Below are positions 1 through 10,045 of a DNA stretch of 64,000 nucleotides, one piece after another. The stretch lies in assembly GCF_900166585.1 (NCBI RefSeq), contig NZ_FVZC01000009.1, positions 2,305,444 through 2,369,443 on the forward strand, given 5' to 3'. The notes beneath the pieces are model-generated. The model did not search any database, was not told the origin of the DNA, and saw only the letters and a list, made by a program, of their open reading frames with translations. The first letter of the stretch is position 1; each line of letters begins with the position of its first letter. The translations under genes and the position numbers were made by a program. This DNA comes from Mesobacillus jeotgali. GTDB lineage: Bacteria; Bacillota; Bacilli; Bacillales; Cytobacillaceae.

Positions 1-2026
1 CTTTCATTTTGAGAATGCCAATCTGGACTTGCCACTCTTTTTCATTCACTCGTTCCACAAGATGGCCTTTCTGGCCAAAGGTCAACACATTGACCTCATC
101 CCCTGGCTTAAATTCATGCCTTGCAGGTTTAGCCTTGCTGCCCTTTTGGACCTTATTGAGCTCCGGGGTTGCCTCACTTAAGCGCCTCTTTGCATCGATC
201 AATTCATGCTCCTTGATTTCCGCACCTTTTTCCATCCTCAGCTTACGCAGCTCACGGATGACTTCTTCTGCTTCATCCTTCGCTTTTTCCACAATGGACG
301 CTGCTTTAACCTTTGCCTTCTCAGAGAGTTCATCCTTTTTCTGATAATACTCAGCCATTTGCTTTTGCATATCCCTATGGAGGTTTTCTGCATCCTTCAG
401 CAGCTGGTGGGCTTCTTCTCTGTCCCTTTCCGCCTGCTTGCGGCTGGACTCAAGGGAAGCAATCATGTTTTCTACCTCATTGCTGTCAGCACTGATATAA
501 GATCTGGCTGTATCAATGACAGTTTCCTTCAAACCGAGTCTCTTGGATATTTCAAACGCATTGCTTCGTCCCGGCACACCAATCAGAAGCTTATAAGTCG
601 GGCTCAGAGTTTCCACATCGAACTCAACGCTCGCATTGATGACTCCCTCACGATTGTATCCATATGCTTTTAGCTCTGGGTAATGGGTTGTCGCAATTAC
701 CCTTGCCCCGCGTTTATATACCTCATCAAGAATAGAGATTGCCAGTGCTGCACCTTCCTGTGGGTCGGTACCTGCGCCAAGCTCATCGAAAAGAACAAGG
801 CTGTTATAGTCAACCTTATTTAAGATTTCAACGATATTGACCATATGGGATGAAAAGGTACTCAAGCTTTGCTCGATTGACTGTTCATCTCCAATGTCTG
901 CATATACCGATCCGAAAACAGCTACTTCCGATCCGTCCAGCGCAGGGATCTGCAATCCAGCCTGAGCCATTAGCGTACAAAGTCCTACAGTTTTCAGCGT
1001 AACCGTTTTACCCCCTGTATTCGGACCTGTGATGACAATCGTCGTATAATCACTTCCCAGAGTGACACTATTCGGGACAACCTCCTCTATTGAAATCAGA
1101 GGATGTCGGGCCTGGAAAAGGTTGATTCGGCCCTCGTCATTGACGATTGGCTTCGAACCCTTGATTTTGCTGCCATATCGGGCCTTGGCAAACATGAAGT
1201 CCAGCTCGCCCATAATCCTTACAATCACCAAGAGTTCATCATGGTGCTCGGCCGTCAGTGCAGAAAGCTCTGACAGGATTCGTTCAATTTCCTGCTGTTC
1301 TTTTACCCTTATGGTCTGGAGTTCATTATTCAGCTGAACCACAGTCTGCGGCTCGATGAACAGAGTCTGCCCAGAAGAGCTTTGATCATGAATAATGCCG
1401 CCATAATGGGAGCGGTATTCCTGTTTGACAGGAATGACAAAACGATCATTCCTGATGGTGATGATGGCATCCGAGAGCATTTTTGAAGCATTGGATGAGC
1501 GAATCATGCTTTCCAATTTTTCACGAACCCTTGCTTCCCTTGTCCGTATTTGCTGCCTCAGCGACCTTAACGCTTCACTTGCTCCATCAAGTACTTCGCC
1601 GCCTTCATCGATTGAGTTCCTGATCGATTCCTCAAGGTTAGCCAGTACGATAATTTCTTCAGTATAGCTCAATAATATCGGCACTTCAGTCACTTCTTGC
1701 AGATCCTCAACGAAACGCTTCATCTGCCTGCTGGCATGGACAGTACTTGCTACCTGCACCAGTTCAAGCGGGCTAAGCATACCGCCGATCTGCGCTCTTT
1801 TCACATGAGGCCTGATATCATGTATGCCGCCTAACGGTACATTTCCCTTTAGTCTTAGGACCTTTGCTGCTTCATCAGTTTCTTCCTGCAAACGGGAAAC
1901 CTCGGAAAAATCGACCGATGGCATCAAGGCTATCGCCTTTTCACGTCCCAATGAGGATGAAGTATGTTCAATCAGCTGGCTCCTGATTTTATCAAATTCC
2001 AATGTTTTCAAAACTCGTTGCTGCAC
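1..2026 (-). CDS. mutS2: Endonuclease MutS2, 3' part cut by window edge
   Basis: MutS2 is a MutS-like ATPase that acts in recombination control and, in Bacillus, in rescue of collided ribosomes. About 675 residues are present out of the roughly 780 usual for the family. The N-terminus reads [11 protein letters not shown] from a GTG at 2026 preceded by AGGAGG at 2035-2040. The Walker A GPNTGGKT lies near residue 335, Walker [14 protein letters not shown] near 410, and a long charged coiled-coil clamp follows. The C-terminal Smr nuclease domain would lie left of base 1. It is the first gene of a minus-strand run after polX, as in B. subtilis. The start codon is non-ATG. Confidence 0.95.
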   Translation of the reverse strand, partial: MQQRVLKTLEFDKIRSQLIEHTSSSLGREKAIALMPSVDFSEVSRLQEETDEAAKVLRLKGNVPLGGIHDIRPHVKRAQIGGMLSPLELVQVASTVHASRQMKRFVEDLQEVTEVPILLSYTEEIIVLANLEESIRNSIDEGGEVLDGASEALRSLRQQIRTREARVREKLESMIRSSNASKMLSDAIITIRNDRFVIPVKQEYRSHYGGIIHDQSSSGQTLFIEPQTVVQLNNELQTIRVKEQQEIERILSELSALTAEHHDELLVIVRIMGELDFMFAKARYGSKIKGSKPIVNDEGRINLFQARHPLISIEEVVPNSVTLGSDYTTIVITGPNTGGKTVTLKTVGLCTLMAQAGLQIPALDGSEVAVFGSVYADIGDEQSIEQSLSTFSSHMVNIVEILNKVDYNSLVLFDELGAGTDPQEGAALAISILDEVYKRGARVIATTHYPELKAYGYNREGVINASVEFDVETLSPTYKLLIGVPGRSNAFEISKRLGLKETVIDTARSYISADSNEVENMIASLESSRKQAERDREEAHQLLKDAENLHRDMQKQMAEYYQKKDELSEKAKVKAASIVEKAKDEAEEVIRELRKLRMEKGAEIKEHELIDAKRRLSEATPELNKVQKGSKAKPARHEFKPGDEVNVLTFGQKGHLVERVNEKEWQVQIGILKMK

Positions 2027-2113
2027 GAAAATTTCCTCCTTCTTCTTAAGCGAAGGTTATTAGAAAGGGGTCAGCCTGAAGCTAGCCATTTCTACAAAAG
2101 AATCAATATTCCC

Positions 2114-3844
2114 TTAGCGATTGCGGCCGTGCAGGAATTCAAGCAATCCATCGAGATCAAGTGCATTCAGGACTGATGATTCCTTAATCCAGCCTTTCCG
2201 GGCCGCCGTTACGCCGATTCCCATATGTTCCAGTGTATCTACTTTGTGGGCGTCTGTATTGATGACAATTTTAACGCCTTCATCCTGAGCTTTTCTTAAA
2301 TATTCCGATGCCAGATCAAGCCTGTTCGGATTGGCATTCAGCTCAAGTGCCGTATTCGTTTCTTTTGCCAGCTTGATCAGCATATCGATATCAACAGGAT
2401 ACCCTTCTCTTCGGCCTATCAGCCTTCCTGTTGGGTGAGCGATGATATCAACATGTGCATTCTCCAAAGCCGTTTTCAGGCGGTTCATGATTTTTTCGGT
2501 TGGCTGTGAAAAAGAGGAATGGATCGATGCGATGACCAGGTCCAGTTCAGCAAGCAAGTCATCCTCAAAATCCAGGGAGCCGTCCGGTAAAATATCCATT
2601 TCGATACCTGTTAAAATTGTGAAGTCTTCGTATTTCTTATTCAGTTCTTTCACTTCTTCTATTTGCTTCCTTATACGGTCCGGTGTCAGTCCATTCGCTA
2701 TCTTCAGATACTGGGAATGGTCGGTTATGGCCATGTATTTATAACCCCTGGCCATACATTCCATAGCCATTTCTTCAATCGAATGCCCGCCATCGCTCCA
2801 TGTCGAATGCATATGAAGATCACCTTTTATAGCGTCAAGAGTGATGAGTTTCAGGTCTTTTTTGTATAACTCAACCTCCGAGCCGTCTTCCCGCAATTCT
2901 GGAGGAATAAAAGGAAGGCCAAAATATTGATAAAATTCCTCTTCCGACTTGAAAGTAGAAACTTCACCCGTTTCTACATTCTCCACGCCATATTCGCTGA
3001 TTTTCTCTCCCTTTTCCTTAGCAAGCTGCCTCATTCTTACATTGTGATCTTTTGACCCGGTAAAATGATGGAGAGCGGTTGCGAATTCTTCTGGATCGAC
3101 AAGCCGGAAATCCACATTCACATCATAGTCAAGTCCAAGAGTAACAGAAACCTTCGTGTCGCCAGCGGCAATGATTTCTTTGATTTTCGGGAGTTTGACC
3201 AATTGATCCTTCACAGCGGACGGGTTGGCGGAAGCGATGATGAAATCGAGATCCTTGATTGTCTCCCTCATCCTTCGCAGGCTTCCGGCTCTTGAAAATT
3301 GTTCGATACTCTCTATCTTTTGAAGATATGATTCAATTAATTCAGCAACTGGAAGCATGTAGGCGAGAGGAAGCCTCTCCGGTCTTGTGCCAAAGTTTTC
3401 AATTGCAGCAAGGATTTTTTCTTCTGATTTTTTTCCAAAGCCAGCAAGATTACGAATCTTCCCAGCACTTGCCGCTTCCTCAAGATCATGGATACTCTCT
3501 ACACCCAGCTCTTTATAAAGCTTGGCAATCTTTTTGCCTCCCATTCCCGGAAGCTGCAGAAGCGGAATGAGACCGCTTGGCACCTCTTCCTGCAATTCCT
3601 TTAACTCGGTCGACTGTCCTGTTTCCATAAACTCCAGAATGACTCCTGCTGTCCCTTTTCCGATACCTTTGAGTTCAGTAAGGTCTCCCATTTCCGACAT
3701 GGTGCGCTCATCACCCTCTAGAGCAGCTGCAGCCTTGCGGAATGCGGATACTTTAAATGGGTTCTCCCCTTTTAATTCCATATATATAGCGATCGTTTCA
3801 AGCAATTGCACGATATCTTTTTTATTAACAGACACGATGTCCAC
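2114..3844 (-). CDS. polX: DNA polymerase/3'-5' exonuclease PolX
   Basis: Family X repair polymerase of bacterial type, about 576 aa, close to the 570 aa of B. subtilis YshC. Helix-hairpin-helix motifs (GIGKGTAG near residue 60, LPGMGGKKIAKLY near 98) are followed by the nucleotidyltransferase signature AGSLRRMRETIKDLDFI near 186. The C-terminal PHP domain starts around residue 340 with GDLHMHSTWSDG and supplies metal-dependent 3'-5' exonuclease activity. It probably works in base-excision gap filling. The start is ambiguous: GTG at 3844 gives the longest form, but GTG at 3835 has a better spaced AGGTGG ribosome site. It lies between cvpA and mutS2 on the same strand. Confidence 0.95.
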   Translation of the reverse strand: MDIVSVNKKDIVQLLETIAIYMELKGENPFKVSAFRKAAAALEGDERTMSEMGDLTELKGIGKGTAGVILEFMETGQSTELKELQEEVPSGLIPLLQLPGMGGKKIAKLYKELGVESIHDLEEAASAGKIRNLAGFGKKSEEKILAAIENFGTRPERLPLAYMLPVAELIESYLQKIESIEQFSRAGSLRRMRETIKDLDFIIASANPSAVKDQLVKLPKIKEIIAAGDTKVSVTLGLDYDVNVDFRLVDPEEFATALHHFTGSKDHNVRMRQLAKEKGEKISEYGVENVETGEVSTFKSEEEFYQYFGLPFIPPELREDGSEVELYKKDLKLITLDAIKGDLHMHSTWSDGGHSIEEMAMECMARGYKYMAITDHSQYLKIANGLTPDRIRKQIEEVKELNKKYEDFTILTGIEMDILPDGSLDFEDDLLAELDLVIASIHSSFSQPTEKIMNRLKTALENAHVDIIAHPTGRLIGRREGYPVDIDMLIKLAKETNTALELNANPNRLDLASEYLRKAQDEGVKIVINTDAHKVDTLEHMGIGVTAARKGWIKESSVLNALDLDGLLEFLHGRNR

Positions 3845-3952
3845 CTGCCTTTTCTTTTCTGAACCGGTTTTCCAAGCCGGTCTTGGCCATTGTCTCTATT
3901 TTATAGAAAACAAGCTCCACTGTGAAATTAAATGAAACTATTTCGTACGGAT

Positions 3953-3981
3953 AAAAAAAACTCCTCCGCAAAAGAGAAGTT
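3953..3981 (-). terminator. Intrinsic terminator after cvpA
   Basis: On the minus strand an 8-bp stem (AACTTCTC pairing with GAGGAGTT, one G-U) is followed by eight T. The stem overlaps the cvpA stop codon, so the zapA-cvpA transcript should end here, before polX. Confidence 0.75.
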
Positions 3982-4522
3982 ATGCAGCCATGTATTCAAT
4001 CCAAAGCTGTTTTATTTGCTGGGAGAATACCGGTGTATTTTTTATGATATTTTCGGCTAGAATTGAATCGTTCAAAGGTCCCTGGATCGCCTGGATCGGC
4101 AGCAGGGCCGCGATGTAGAGGACGATAAACAGAAGCAGGTATACTTCTATAAATCCGAGGAATCCTCCTGCCCAGACATTCAGCTGCTTCAGGATCGGAA
4201 GATGTGCTACAAAATCGAGCATCGAACCGATGATTTGGAGCAGGATTTTCACAGCGAAGAAGATGACAGCAAAAGCTATTGCACGATAATAGGCATCTTC
4301 TAAATTCGCATTCTCAAATAGGAGATTCAATGTAGTATTGCTGCCGAGGTTTGGATATGGAATCCATAGAGTCAGCTTGGGAGCAAGCTGATCATAATAT
4401 ATGTACGCCACAATGAAGGCAGCGATAAAGCCAGCCAAATGGATGGTTTGCAGGATGAACCCCCTCTTCAGTCCTACAATGAAGCCCATGACCAATATAG
4501 CCAAAACAGCAAGATCAAGCAT
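3980..4522 (-). CDS. CvpA family membrane protein (YshB)
   Basis: Integral membrane protein of 180 aa with the CvpA/colicin V production fold. It starts MLDLAVLAILVMGFIVGLKRGF, a first membrane helix ending in the typical GxxRG turn, and has about four hydrophobic helices (residues 2-20, 28-48, 80-102, 122-145). The family is widespread but its biochemical role in Firmicutes is not established. It sits 7 bp downstream of zapA, the same pairing as yshA-yshB in B. subtilis, so the two are almost certainly co-transcribed, and a terminator overlaps its stop codon. Confidence 0.88.
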   Translation of the reverse strand: MLDLAVLAILVMGFIVGLKRGFILQTIHLAGFIAAFIVAYIYYDQLAPKLTLWIPYPNLGSNTTLNLLFENANLEDAYYRAIAFAVIFFAVKILLQIIGSMLDFVAHLPILKQLNVWAGGFLGFIEVYLLLFIVLYIAALLPIQAIQGPLNDSILAENIIKNTPVFSQQIKQLWIEYMAA

Positions 4523-4529
4523 GAATTTT

Positions 4530-4793
4530 TCAGTCCTTTAACCTTTTAATTTCCGCTTCGAGCGATTCAACACGATCTTTCATTTTTATGTAATCATTAA
4601 CAGCATTCACGGCTGTCAATACAGCTAATTTACTAGTATCAAGTGAAGGATTCGCTGAACCGATTTCTCGCATTTTATCGTCTACCATTGAGGCAATGAG
4701 CCGGATATGGCTGGTGCTTTCAATGCCGACTATTGTATACTGCTGGCCATATATAACGACAGTCGACCGATTTTTTTTTGTGTCTGACAACAT
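4530..4793 (-). CDS. zapA: Cell division protein ZapA
   Basis: Small FtsZ-associated protein of 87 aa that crosslinks FtsZ filaments at midcell. The N-terminal globular part contains the family pattern [12 protein letters not shown] at residues 12-23, then [17 protein letters not shown]. The C-terminal third ([23 protein letters not shown]) is a coiled-coil tail used for dimer and tetramer formation. Length matches B. subtilis ZapA (85 aa). It is first in a two-gene unit with cvpA and is divergent from rnhC, which starts 130 bp away. A GGGG-type ribosome site precedes the ATG. Confidence 0.93.
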   Translation of the reverse strand: MLSDTKKNRSTVVIYGQQYTIVGIESTSHIRLIASMVDDKMREIGSANPSLDTSKLAVLTAVNAVNDYIKMKDRVESLEAEIKRLKD

Positions 4794-4922
4794 TTATGCC
4801 CCCATTCATAAGAATCCTATTTTATACTATAACATGAACGTAAAAAGCTGGGAAGTATTTGCCGGCCTGAACTATATGTTTTTTGGAAGAAAATGTCTAA
4901 CATTAACAGGGAGTGTAGAACC

Positions 4923-5852
4923 ATGGGAAATAGTGTCCTTCAAAAAAGTCCGGAAGAAATCAGAAAGATGAAAGATTATTACAGCAAGTTCCTGATTGAT
5001 AAGCTTCCGCCCGGCAGTGTATTTGCCGCAAAAACACCTTCCTGTGCGATCACTGCCTATAAATCAGGAAAAGTATTGTTCCAGGGAAAAGACGGAGAGA
5101 GTGAAGCAGCAAGATGGGGCACCGCAACAGCGCCTTCAGCGAAAAAAAGCGCTGCTCCTGCTCCAGGATTCCACTTGCCTAAAAATATCGCAGAAATGGC
5201 CATCATCGGTTCAGATGAAGTTGGCACCGGAGACTATTTCGGTCCGATCACCGTCGTTGCTGCTTATGTAAGGCGGCAGGATATACCGGTTCTCAAAGAG
5301 CTCGGTGTCCAGGATTCCAAAAATCTCAAGGATGATAAAATCATCGAGATTGCGAGACAGCTCGTTACCTTTTTACCTCATAGCCTGCTGACATTACATA
5401 ATGAAAAATATAACCAGATGCAAATGAAGGGCATGTCCCAGGGAAAACTAAAGGCCCTGCTGCACAACCAGGCAATCAGCCATGTTCTCGACAAAATTGC
5501 CCCGGAAAAACCAGAAGCCATCTTAATTGATGAATTTGCAAAAGAGCCTATCTATTTCGCGCATTTAAAAGGACAAAGGAAGATCATCCGCGAGAATGTC
5601 CTGTTCAGTACAAAAGCTGAAGGAATCCATCTCGGTGTTGCGGCCGCATCCATGATTGCCCGCTATGCGTTTGTCCGCCATTTTGAGAACCTCAGCAAGC
5701 GAGCAGGATTTACAATCCCGAAAGGTGCCGGAGCAGCTGTTGATAAGGCAGCGGCCAGGTTGATCATCGAAAAGGGTGTAGAAGTCCTGCCTGAATTCGT
5801 CAAGCTTCATTTTGCGAATACCGAAAAAGCTAAGAAGATTGCACGCGTGTAG
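4923..5852 (+). CDS. rnhC: Ribonuclease HIII
   Basis: Type 2 RNase H that removes RNA from RNA-DNA hybrids. The N-terminal substrate-binding module (about residues 1-85, with ITAYKSGKVLFQGK and ESARW-like EAARWG) has the TBP-like fold characteristic of HIII. The catalytic domain starts at SDEVGTGDYFGP (near residue 98), which carries the first acidic metal ligands, and ILIDEFA gives another. I place the start at ATG 4923 (MGNSVLQ), because AGGGAG lies about 10 bases upstream and the family N-terminus fits; an in-frame ATG at 4893 would add ten residues. It is 309 aa, as in B. subtilis. It faces pheT convergently. Confidence 0.94.
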   Translation: MGNSVLQKSPEEIRKMKDYYSKFLIDKLPPGSVFAAKTPSCAITAYKSGKVLFQGKDGESEAARWGTATAPSAKKSAAPAPGFHLPKNIAEMAIIGSDEVGTGDYFGPITVVAAYVRRQDIPVLKELGVQDSKNLKDDKIIEIARQLVTFLPHSLLTLHNEKYNQMQMKGMSQGKLKALLHNQAISHVLDKIAPEKPEAILIDEFAKEPIYFAHLKGQRKIIRENVLFSTKAEGIHLGVAAASMIARYAFVRHFENLSKRAGFTIPKGAGAAVDKAAARLIIEKGVEVLPEFVKLHFANTEKAKKIARV

Positions 5853-5893
5853 CGGGAGCTGGAAACTTGAAAATTTCTCGGGTGTAGATCTGG

Positions 5894-5926
5894 GAACTGG
5901 AAAAAACGAGTTGTTTTTTCCAGTTC
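5894..5926 (+). other. Perfect 14-bp inverted repeat after rnhC
   Basis: GAACTGGAAAAAAC at 5894-5907 pairs perfectly with 5913-5926 across a 5-base loop. There is no T run after the stem, so it is not a standard terminator, although the stem itself contains A6/T6. It ends inside the first 21-bp repeat unit that follows. Confidence 0.6.
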
Positions 5927-6040
5927 GCGGAATTGTTGGTTGTTTTCGCGGGATTATGGGAGACTTTCGCGGAATCCGGGTCAGTTTTAGCGGAATCATG
6001 CTGTAGTTCCGCGGGAATCTTCAGCAGAATCGCGGTATCC
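5924..6040 (+). repeat. Six degenerate 21-bp repeats with TTCGCGG core
   Basis: Cores TTCGCGG or close variants start at 5924, 5945, 5966, 5987, 6008 and 6029, an exact 21-bp step. The bases between the cores vary. The block fills most of the 350-bp space between the convergent rnhC and pheT genes. A 144-aa minus-strand reading frame over it (IPRKSPIIPRK and similar) is a by-product of the period being a multiple of three. Confidence 0.75.
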
Positions 6041-6170
6041 CACTTGCTAGCAGAGTACTAAAGCTATAAATGACTGATATTATAGTGAAATTCTCAGGAA
6101 GTTAGCTATTCATCTAGAATTCATGGTCTCTAAACCCATATTAACGCGATCCTAACTCACAAAACATATT

Positions 6171-6199
6171 AAAAAGGCAGCCCGCGGGCTGCCTTTTCC
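6171..6199 (-). terminator. Intrinsic terminator after pheT
   Basis: AAGGCAGCCCGCGGGCTGCCTT is a near-perfect self-complementary stem immediately beyond the pheT stop codon, flanked by A5 on the left and T4 on the right. It can stop transcripts from pheT and probably from rnhC as well. Confidence 0.85.
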
Positions 6200-6202
6200 T
6201 AT

Positions 6203-8617
6203 TTATCCTCTTAATACTGCTCCTGCTTTTTCTTCAAGGGCTGAAAGGACTTTATTGTGTGCTTTCGCAATATCTTCATCCGTTAATGTTTTTTCAGGAT
6301 CGAAGTATTTCAATGAGAAGGCAAGTGATTTCTTGCCCTGCTCCATTTTTTCACCTTCGTAAAGGTCGAAAACATTCACTTCCTTCAAAAGTGAACCACC
6401 TGCTTCAGTTATAATCTTTTCCAGATCGCCTGCAGCCGTTGCTTTTTCAACAACAAGTGCGATATCTCTTGTGATTGATGGGAAGCGCGGGATTGCTGTG
6501 TATTGAAGCGGCGCTGTCTCGGCTTCGAGTAATGCTTTAAGCGACAGTTCAAATACATATGTCTCTTTCAGGTCAAGCGCTTTTTGCATGGTTGGGTGAA
6601 CCTGGCCGATGAAGCCGATCACATTGCCGTCCTGCAGGATTTCGGCAGTGCGTCCAGGGTGCAATCCATCGAGCACAGCCTTTTGGAATCCGAGCTGGCC
6701 ATCAAGGCCAAGTTTGGCAAACAGCCCTTCGACGATTCCTTTAAGTACGAAGAAATCAACAGGCTTCTTTTCACCCTGCCATGGATGGCTTTCCCATAGG
6801 CCGGTAATTGCAGCAGCCAGGTGCTCACGCTCTTCTGGAAGCTCCTCATTGCTGTTCTTAAGGAAGACTGCTCCTGTTTCATAAACAGCCACACTGTCGT
6901 TCTGTCGTGCATTATTGTACTTAAGCACTTCCAGCAGCTGAGGCACGATACTCAGGCGCAGCAGGCTGCGGTCTTCGCTCATCGGCATTGCCAATTCCAC
7001 TGGTTCGCGCTTATCCAAAGCATATTGTGTTGCTTTTTCAGCGCTTGTCAGTGAATAAGTTACAGCCTGGTAAAGTCCGGCACCTTCCATAAAACGGCGG
7101 ACGACACGGCGCTTCTTCTGGTAATCAGAAAGATGTCCTGGCGTTGAAGGTCCTTCAGGAAGAGTAGTTGGGAGGTTGTCGTAGCCATACAGGCGGCCAA
7201 CTTCCTCGATTAGATCTTCTTCGATTGTAATATCACCGCGGCGTGTAGGAACAGTTACGGTGATCGTCTGGTTGTCGACGGATGTATCGAACTTCAGGCG
7301 GGCAAAAATGTCCTCAACCTGCTTCATTTCAAATTCTGTACCAAGAACTTTATTGATTTTACCAAGCGTTGTGGAAACGACTGCCGGCTTAACATTTAAA
7401 GCATCCGCTTCTACAACACCGCCAAGCACTTCTCCGCCAGCCAGTTCAATCATCAATTGAGCCGCGCGTTCGGCAGCCGGGCGCACTCGTTCAGGATCAA
7501 CGCCTTTTTCATAGCGTGAGCTTGCTTCGCTTCGTAAACCATGGTCTTTAGAAGCTTTTCTGATCGCCCCGCCGGTAAAATAAGCAGACTCCAGCAGTAC
7601 AGTGGTTGTATCGCTGCTGACTTCAGAATTCGCTCCGCCCATGACGCCCGCAAGCGCCACAGGCTCTGTTCCGTTGGTAATGACCAGATGTTCAGGATTT
7701 AAAGTACGTTTCACATCATCAAGCGTTTCAATCAATTCGCCATCCCTGGCACGGCGGACAAGGATCTCTTTAGAACCGAGCTTATCGTAATCGAACGCGT
7801 GAAGCGGCTGTCCATACTCCAATAAAATAAAGTTGGTAATATCCACTACATTATTGTGAGGGCGAATGCCAGCAGACATCAATCTCGTTTGCAGCCATAC
7901 TGGTGATGGACCGACTTTCACATTCTTGATTACCTTTGCCACGTATAATGGATTATCTTCTTTTGCTTCAACAGTTACATTGATATAGTCGCTTGCCTGT
8001 TCAGAAGAAGTTTCCGGCTGTGGATTTGGAATTTTTACCTCTTTGCCGAGAATTGCACCTATTTCGTACGCGACACCAAGCATGCTCATGGCATCTGCAC
8101 GGTTTGGCGTCAAGCCAAGCTCAAGGATTTCATCATCCCTGTTAAGGACTTCAAGGGCATTCTGGCCGACTTCTGTTTCTGGTGAGAAATTATAGATTCC
8201 CTCAGCATATTCTTTTGGAGCCAGCTTGCCTTCAATACCCAACTCCTGCAGGGAACAAATCATCCCATGTGACTCTTCGCCGCGGAGTTTTGCTTTTTTG
8301 ATCTTGAAGTTGCCAGGCAGGACAGCACCTACCGTCGCAACCGCAACCTTCTGGCCTTTACCGACATTTGGTGCGCCGCAAATGATTTGGACTGGCTCGC
8401 CGCTGCCAATGTCGACGAGTGTTTTGTTCAGTTTTTCTGCATTGGGGTGCTTTTCACATTCCAACACATGGCCGACAACGACACCCTTCAAGCCTTCATT
8501 CAATTTTTCTACGCCTTCAACTTCAATGCCGCTCTTCGTAATCTTTTCAGCAAGCTCATCCGCGGATACGCCTGTCAAATCGATATAATCCTGCAGCCAT
8601 TTATATGATACCAACAT
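6203..8617 (-). CDS. pheT: Phenylalanyl-tRNA synthetase beta subunit
   Basis: The beta chain of the alpha2-beta2 enzyme that charges tRNA-Phe in the cytoplasm. Its 804 aa match the 804 aa of B. subtilis PheT. Visible domains are the EMAP-like tRNA-binding fold (about residues 40-150, [18 protein letters not shown]), the B3/B4 editing region with [17 protein letters not shown] near residue 350, the B5 region with [21 protein letters not shown] near 460, and the C-terminal FDX-ACB anticodon-binding domain ([13 protein letters not shown]). An AGGAGGG site precedes ATG 8617. It starts 19 bp after pheS and shares its T-box-controlled transcript. Confidence 0.97.
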   Translation of the reverse strand: MLVSYKWLQDYIDLTGVSADELAEKITKSGIEVEGVEKLNEGLKGVVVGHVLECEKHPNAEKLNKTLVDIGSGEPVQIICGAPNVGKGQKVAVATVGAVLPGNFKIKKAKLRGEESHGMICSLQELGIEGKLAPKEYAEGIYNFSPETEVGQNALEVLNRDDEILELGLTPNRADAMSMLGVAYEIGAILGKEVKIPNPQPETSSEQASDYINVTVEAKEDNPLYVAKVIKNVKVGPSPVWLQTRLMSAGIRPHNNVVDITNFILLEYGQPLHAFDYDKLGSKEILVRRARDGELIETLDDVKRTLNPEHLVITNGTEPVALAGVMGGANSEVSSDTTTVLLESAYFTGGAIRKASKDHGLRSEASSRYEKGVDPERVRPAAERAAQLMIELAGGEVLGGVVEADALNVKPAVVSTTLGKINKVLGTEFEMKQVEDIFARLKFDTSVDNQTITVTVPTRRGDITIEEDLIEEVGRLYGYDNLPTTLPEGPSTPGHLSDYQKKRRVVRRFMEGAGLYQAVTYSLTSAEKATQYALDKREPVELAMPMSEDRSLLRLSIVPQLLEVLKYNNARQNDSVAVYETGAVFLKNSNEELPEEREHLAAAITGLWESHPWQGEKKPVDFFVLKGIVEGLFAKLGLDGQLGFQKAVLDGLHPGRTAEILQDGNVIGFIGQVHPTMQKALDLKETYVFELSLKALLEAETAPLQYTAIPRFPSITRDIALVVEKATAAGDLEKIITEAGGSLLKEVNVFDLYEGEKMEQGKKSLAFSLKYFDPEKTLTDEDIAKAHNKVLSALEEKAGAVLRG

Positions 8618-8636
8618 GGTTATACCCTCCTAATAC

Positions 8637-9674
8637 TTATTCTTCAACTGAAAATTGCTTTAAGAATCGGACATCGTTTGTGTAGAAATGACGTATGTCA
8701 TCCACTCCGTATTTCAGCATTGCAATCCGCTCAGGTCCCATGCCAAAAGCGAAGCCAGTGTATTTCTTTGAATCGTAGCCTGCCATTTCAAGTACATTCG
8801 GGTGAACCATTCCTGCACCGAGAATCTCAATCCAGCCTGTTCCCTTACACACGCTGCAGCCTGATCCTCCGCAGATTTTGCAGGAAATATCCATTTCGAC
8901 GGATGGCTCCGTGAATGGGAAGAAGCTTGGGCGCAGACGAATTTCGCGATCTTCGCCAAACATTTTCTTTGCAAAAACTTCAAGTGTACCTTTCAGATCA
9001 CTCATCCTTACATTCTCATCGACGACAAGGCCTTCAATTTGCATGAACTGGTGTGAGTGGGTCGCATCATCGTTATCCCGGCGATAAACTTTACCAGGGC
9101 AAATGATTTTTACAGGACCTTTGCCCTGATGCTTTTCCATCGTCCTTGCCTGAACAGGTGAGGTATGTGTACGCATCAGCGTTTCTTCTGTAATGTAAAA
9201 TGAATCCTGCATATCACGTGCAGGGTGTCCTTTTGGAAGGTTCAGCGCTTCAAAGTTGTAATAGTCTTTTTCAACTTCAGGACCTTCTTCGACTGTGTAA
9301 CCCATGCCGATGAAAAGATCTTCGATTTCTTCGATAATGCTTGTGAGCGGATGATGGCTGCCAGTCTTTACAGGTCTGCCTGGAAGGGTAACATCAATTT
9401 CTTCGGCTGCCAATTGCTTTTGTACCGCTGCTTCCTCAAGCTCTTTTTGCTTTACTTCAATCTGTCCAGAAATTGCATCACGTACTTCATTAGCCAGGGC
9501 ACCCATTTTCGGTCTTTCTTCGGCCGATAACTTGCCCATTCCTTTCAAAACTTCCGTTATTGGACCCTTTTTCCCCAGATAGGAAACGCGAATATCATTC
9601 AATTCTTTTAGGTCTGCTGCAGCTGCTACTTTTTCAAGAGCCTCAGCCTGCAGTTCTTTTAGACGATCCTGCAT
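8637..9674 (-). CDS. pheS: Phenylalanyl-tRNA synthetase alpha subunit
   Basis: Catalytic chain of PheRS, 345 aa. The N-terminal coiled-coil arm (about residues 1-85) contacts tRNA. Class II motifs follow: [12 protein letters not shown], the motif 2 region [15 protein letters not shown], and motif 3 [18 protein letters not shown] near the C-terminus. The start MQDRLKEL at ATG 9674 is chosen because GGAGGAT lies directly upstream; the reading frame stays open back to 9794, but that extension is the T-box leader. Transcription should be controlled by the leader RNA at 9711-9988. Confidence 0.96.
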   Translation of the reverse strand: MQDRLKELQAEALEKVAAAADLKELNDIRVSYLGKKGPITEVLKGMGKLSAEERPKMGALANEVRDAISGQIEVKQKELEEAAVQKQLAAEEIDVTLPGRPVKTGSHHPLTSIIEEIEDLFIGMGYTVEEGPEVEKDYYNFEALNLPKGHPARDMQDSFYITEETLMRTHTSPVQARTMEKHQGKGPVKIICPGKVYRRDNDDATHSHQFMQIEGLVVDENVRMSDLKGTLEVFAKKMFGEDREIRLRPSFFPFTEPSVEMDISCKICGGSGCSVCKGTGWIEILGAGMVHPNVLEMAGYDSKKYTGFAFGMGPERIAMLKYGVDDIRHFYTNDVRFLKQFSVEE

Positions 9675-9710
9675 TGGTAAATCCTCCTTCTTATTCTTCT
9701 TTTTTGAACA

Positions 9711-9988
9711 CAAAAAGACCTCATCCCGGATAAAGGGACGAGGTCTTGGTTTCGCGGTACCACCCTTTTTAACAGGCAATACAATATGTATCACGTGTTC
9801 GCTTCATTGAGATAACGGCATGTGCCGATGCATCTTTACGCTTCTGTAAAAGCGGTCCCGATGCCAACTCTGGAGGTGAACTTCGCTTGCCTGTTCCATA
9901 AAAATGCTTCCAGTCTCCGGCATTTTCTCCCTGAATGGCCATCTTCAAGCTACTTTTCTCCGTCATCGTTTTTGAAATATTAATTTTG
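9711..9988 (-). promoter_or_regulatory. T-box leader of pheST, specifier UUC (Phe)
   Basis: The minus strand carries the conserved T-box AGGGTGGTACCGCG at about 9752-9766, followed by a terminator hairpin (GACCTCGTCCC pairing with GGGATGAGGTC, 9715-9747) and a T run. A Stem I-like region lies near 9850-9960. UUC at 9878-9880 is followed by ACCUC, the same sequence that follows the candidate specifier in the thrS leader, so UUC is the likely specifier. Uncharged tRNA-Phe should stabilise the antiterminator and allow pheST expression. Confidence 0.92.
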
Positions 9989-9994
9989 CTGTTA

Positions 9995-10023
9995 ATTATA
10001 GTATATTCTTTCCGCGGTATCAA
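9995..10023 (-). promoter_or_regulatory. SigA promoter of the pheST T-box leader
   Basis: TTGATA (10018-10023) and TATAAT (9995-10000) are separated by exactly 17 bp on the minus strand. The predicted start near 9988 is immediately upstream of the T-box leader. Confidence 0.75.
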
Positions 10024-10045
10024 ATGGTTTTATGAAAAAACGAGC

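Noticed and set aside
5565-5999. 144-aa minus-strand frame with IPRKSPIIPRK repeats
   Set aside because: It arises because the 21-bp spacer repeat is divisible by three, and its 3' half is antisense to rnhC.
9769-10023. 84-aa minus-strand frame upstream of pheS
   Set aside because: It lies entirely inside the pheST T-box leader and its promoter.
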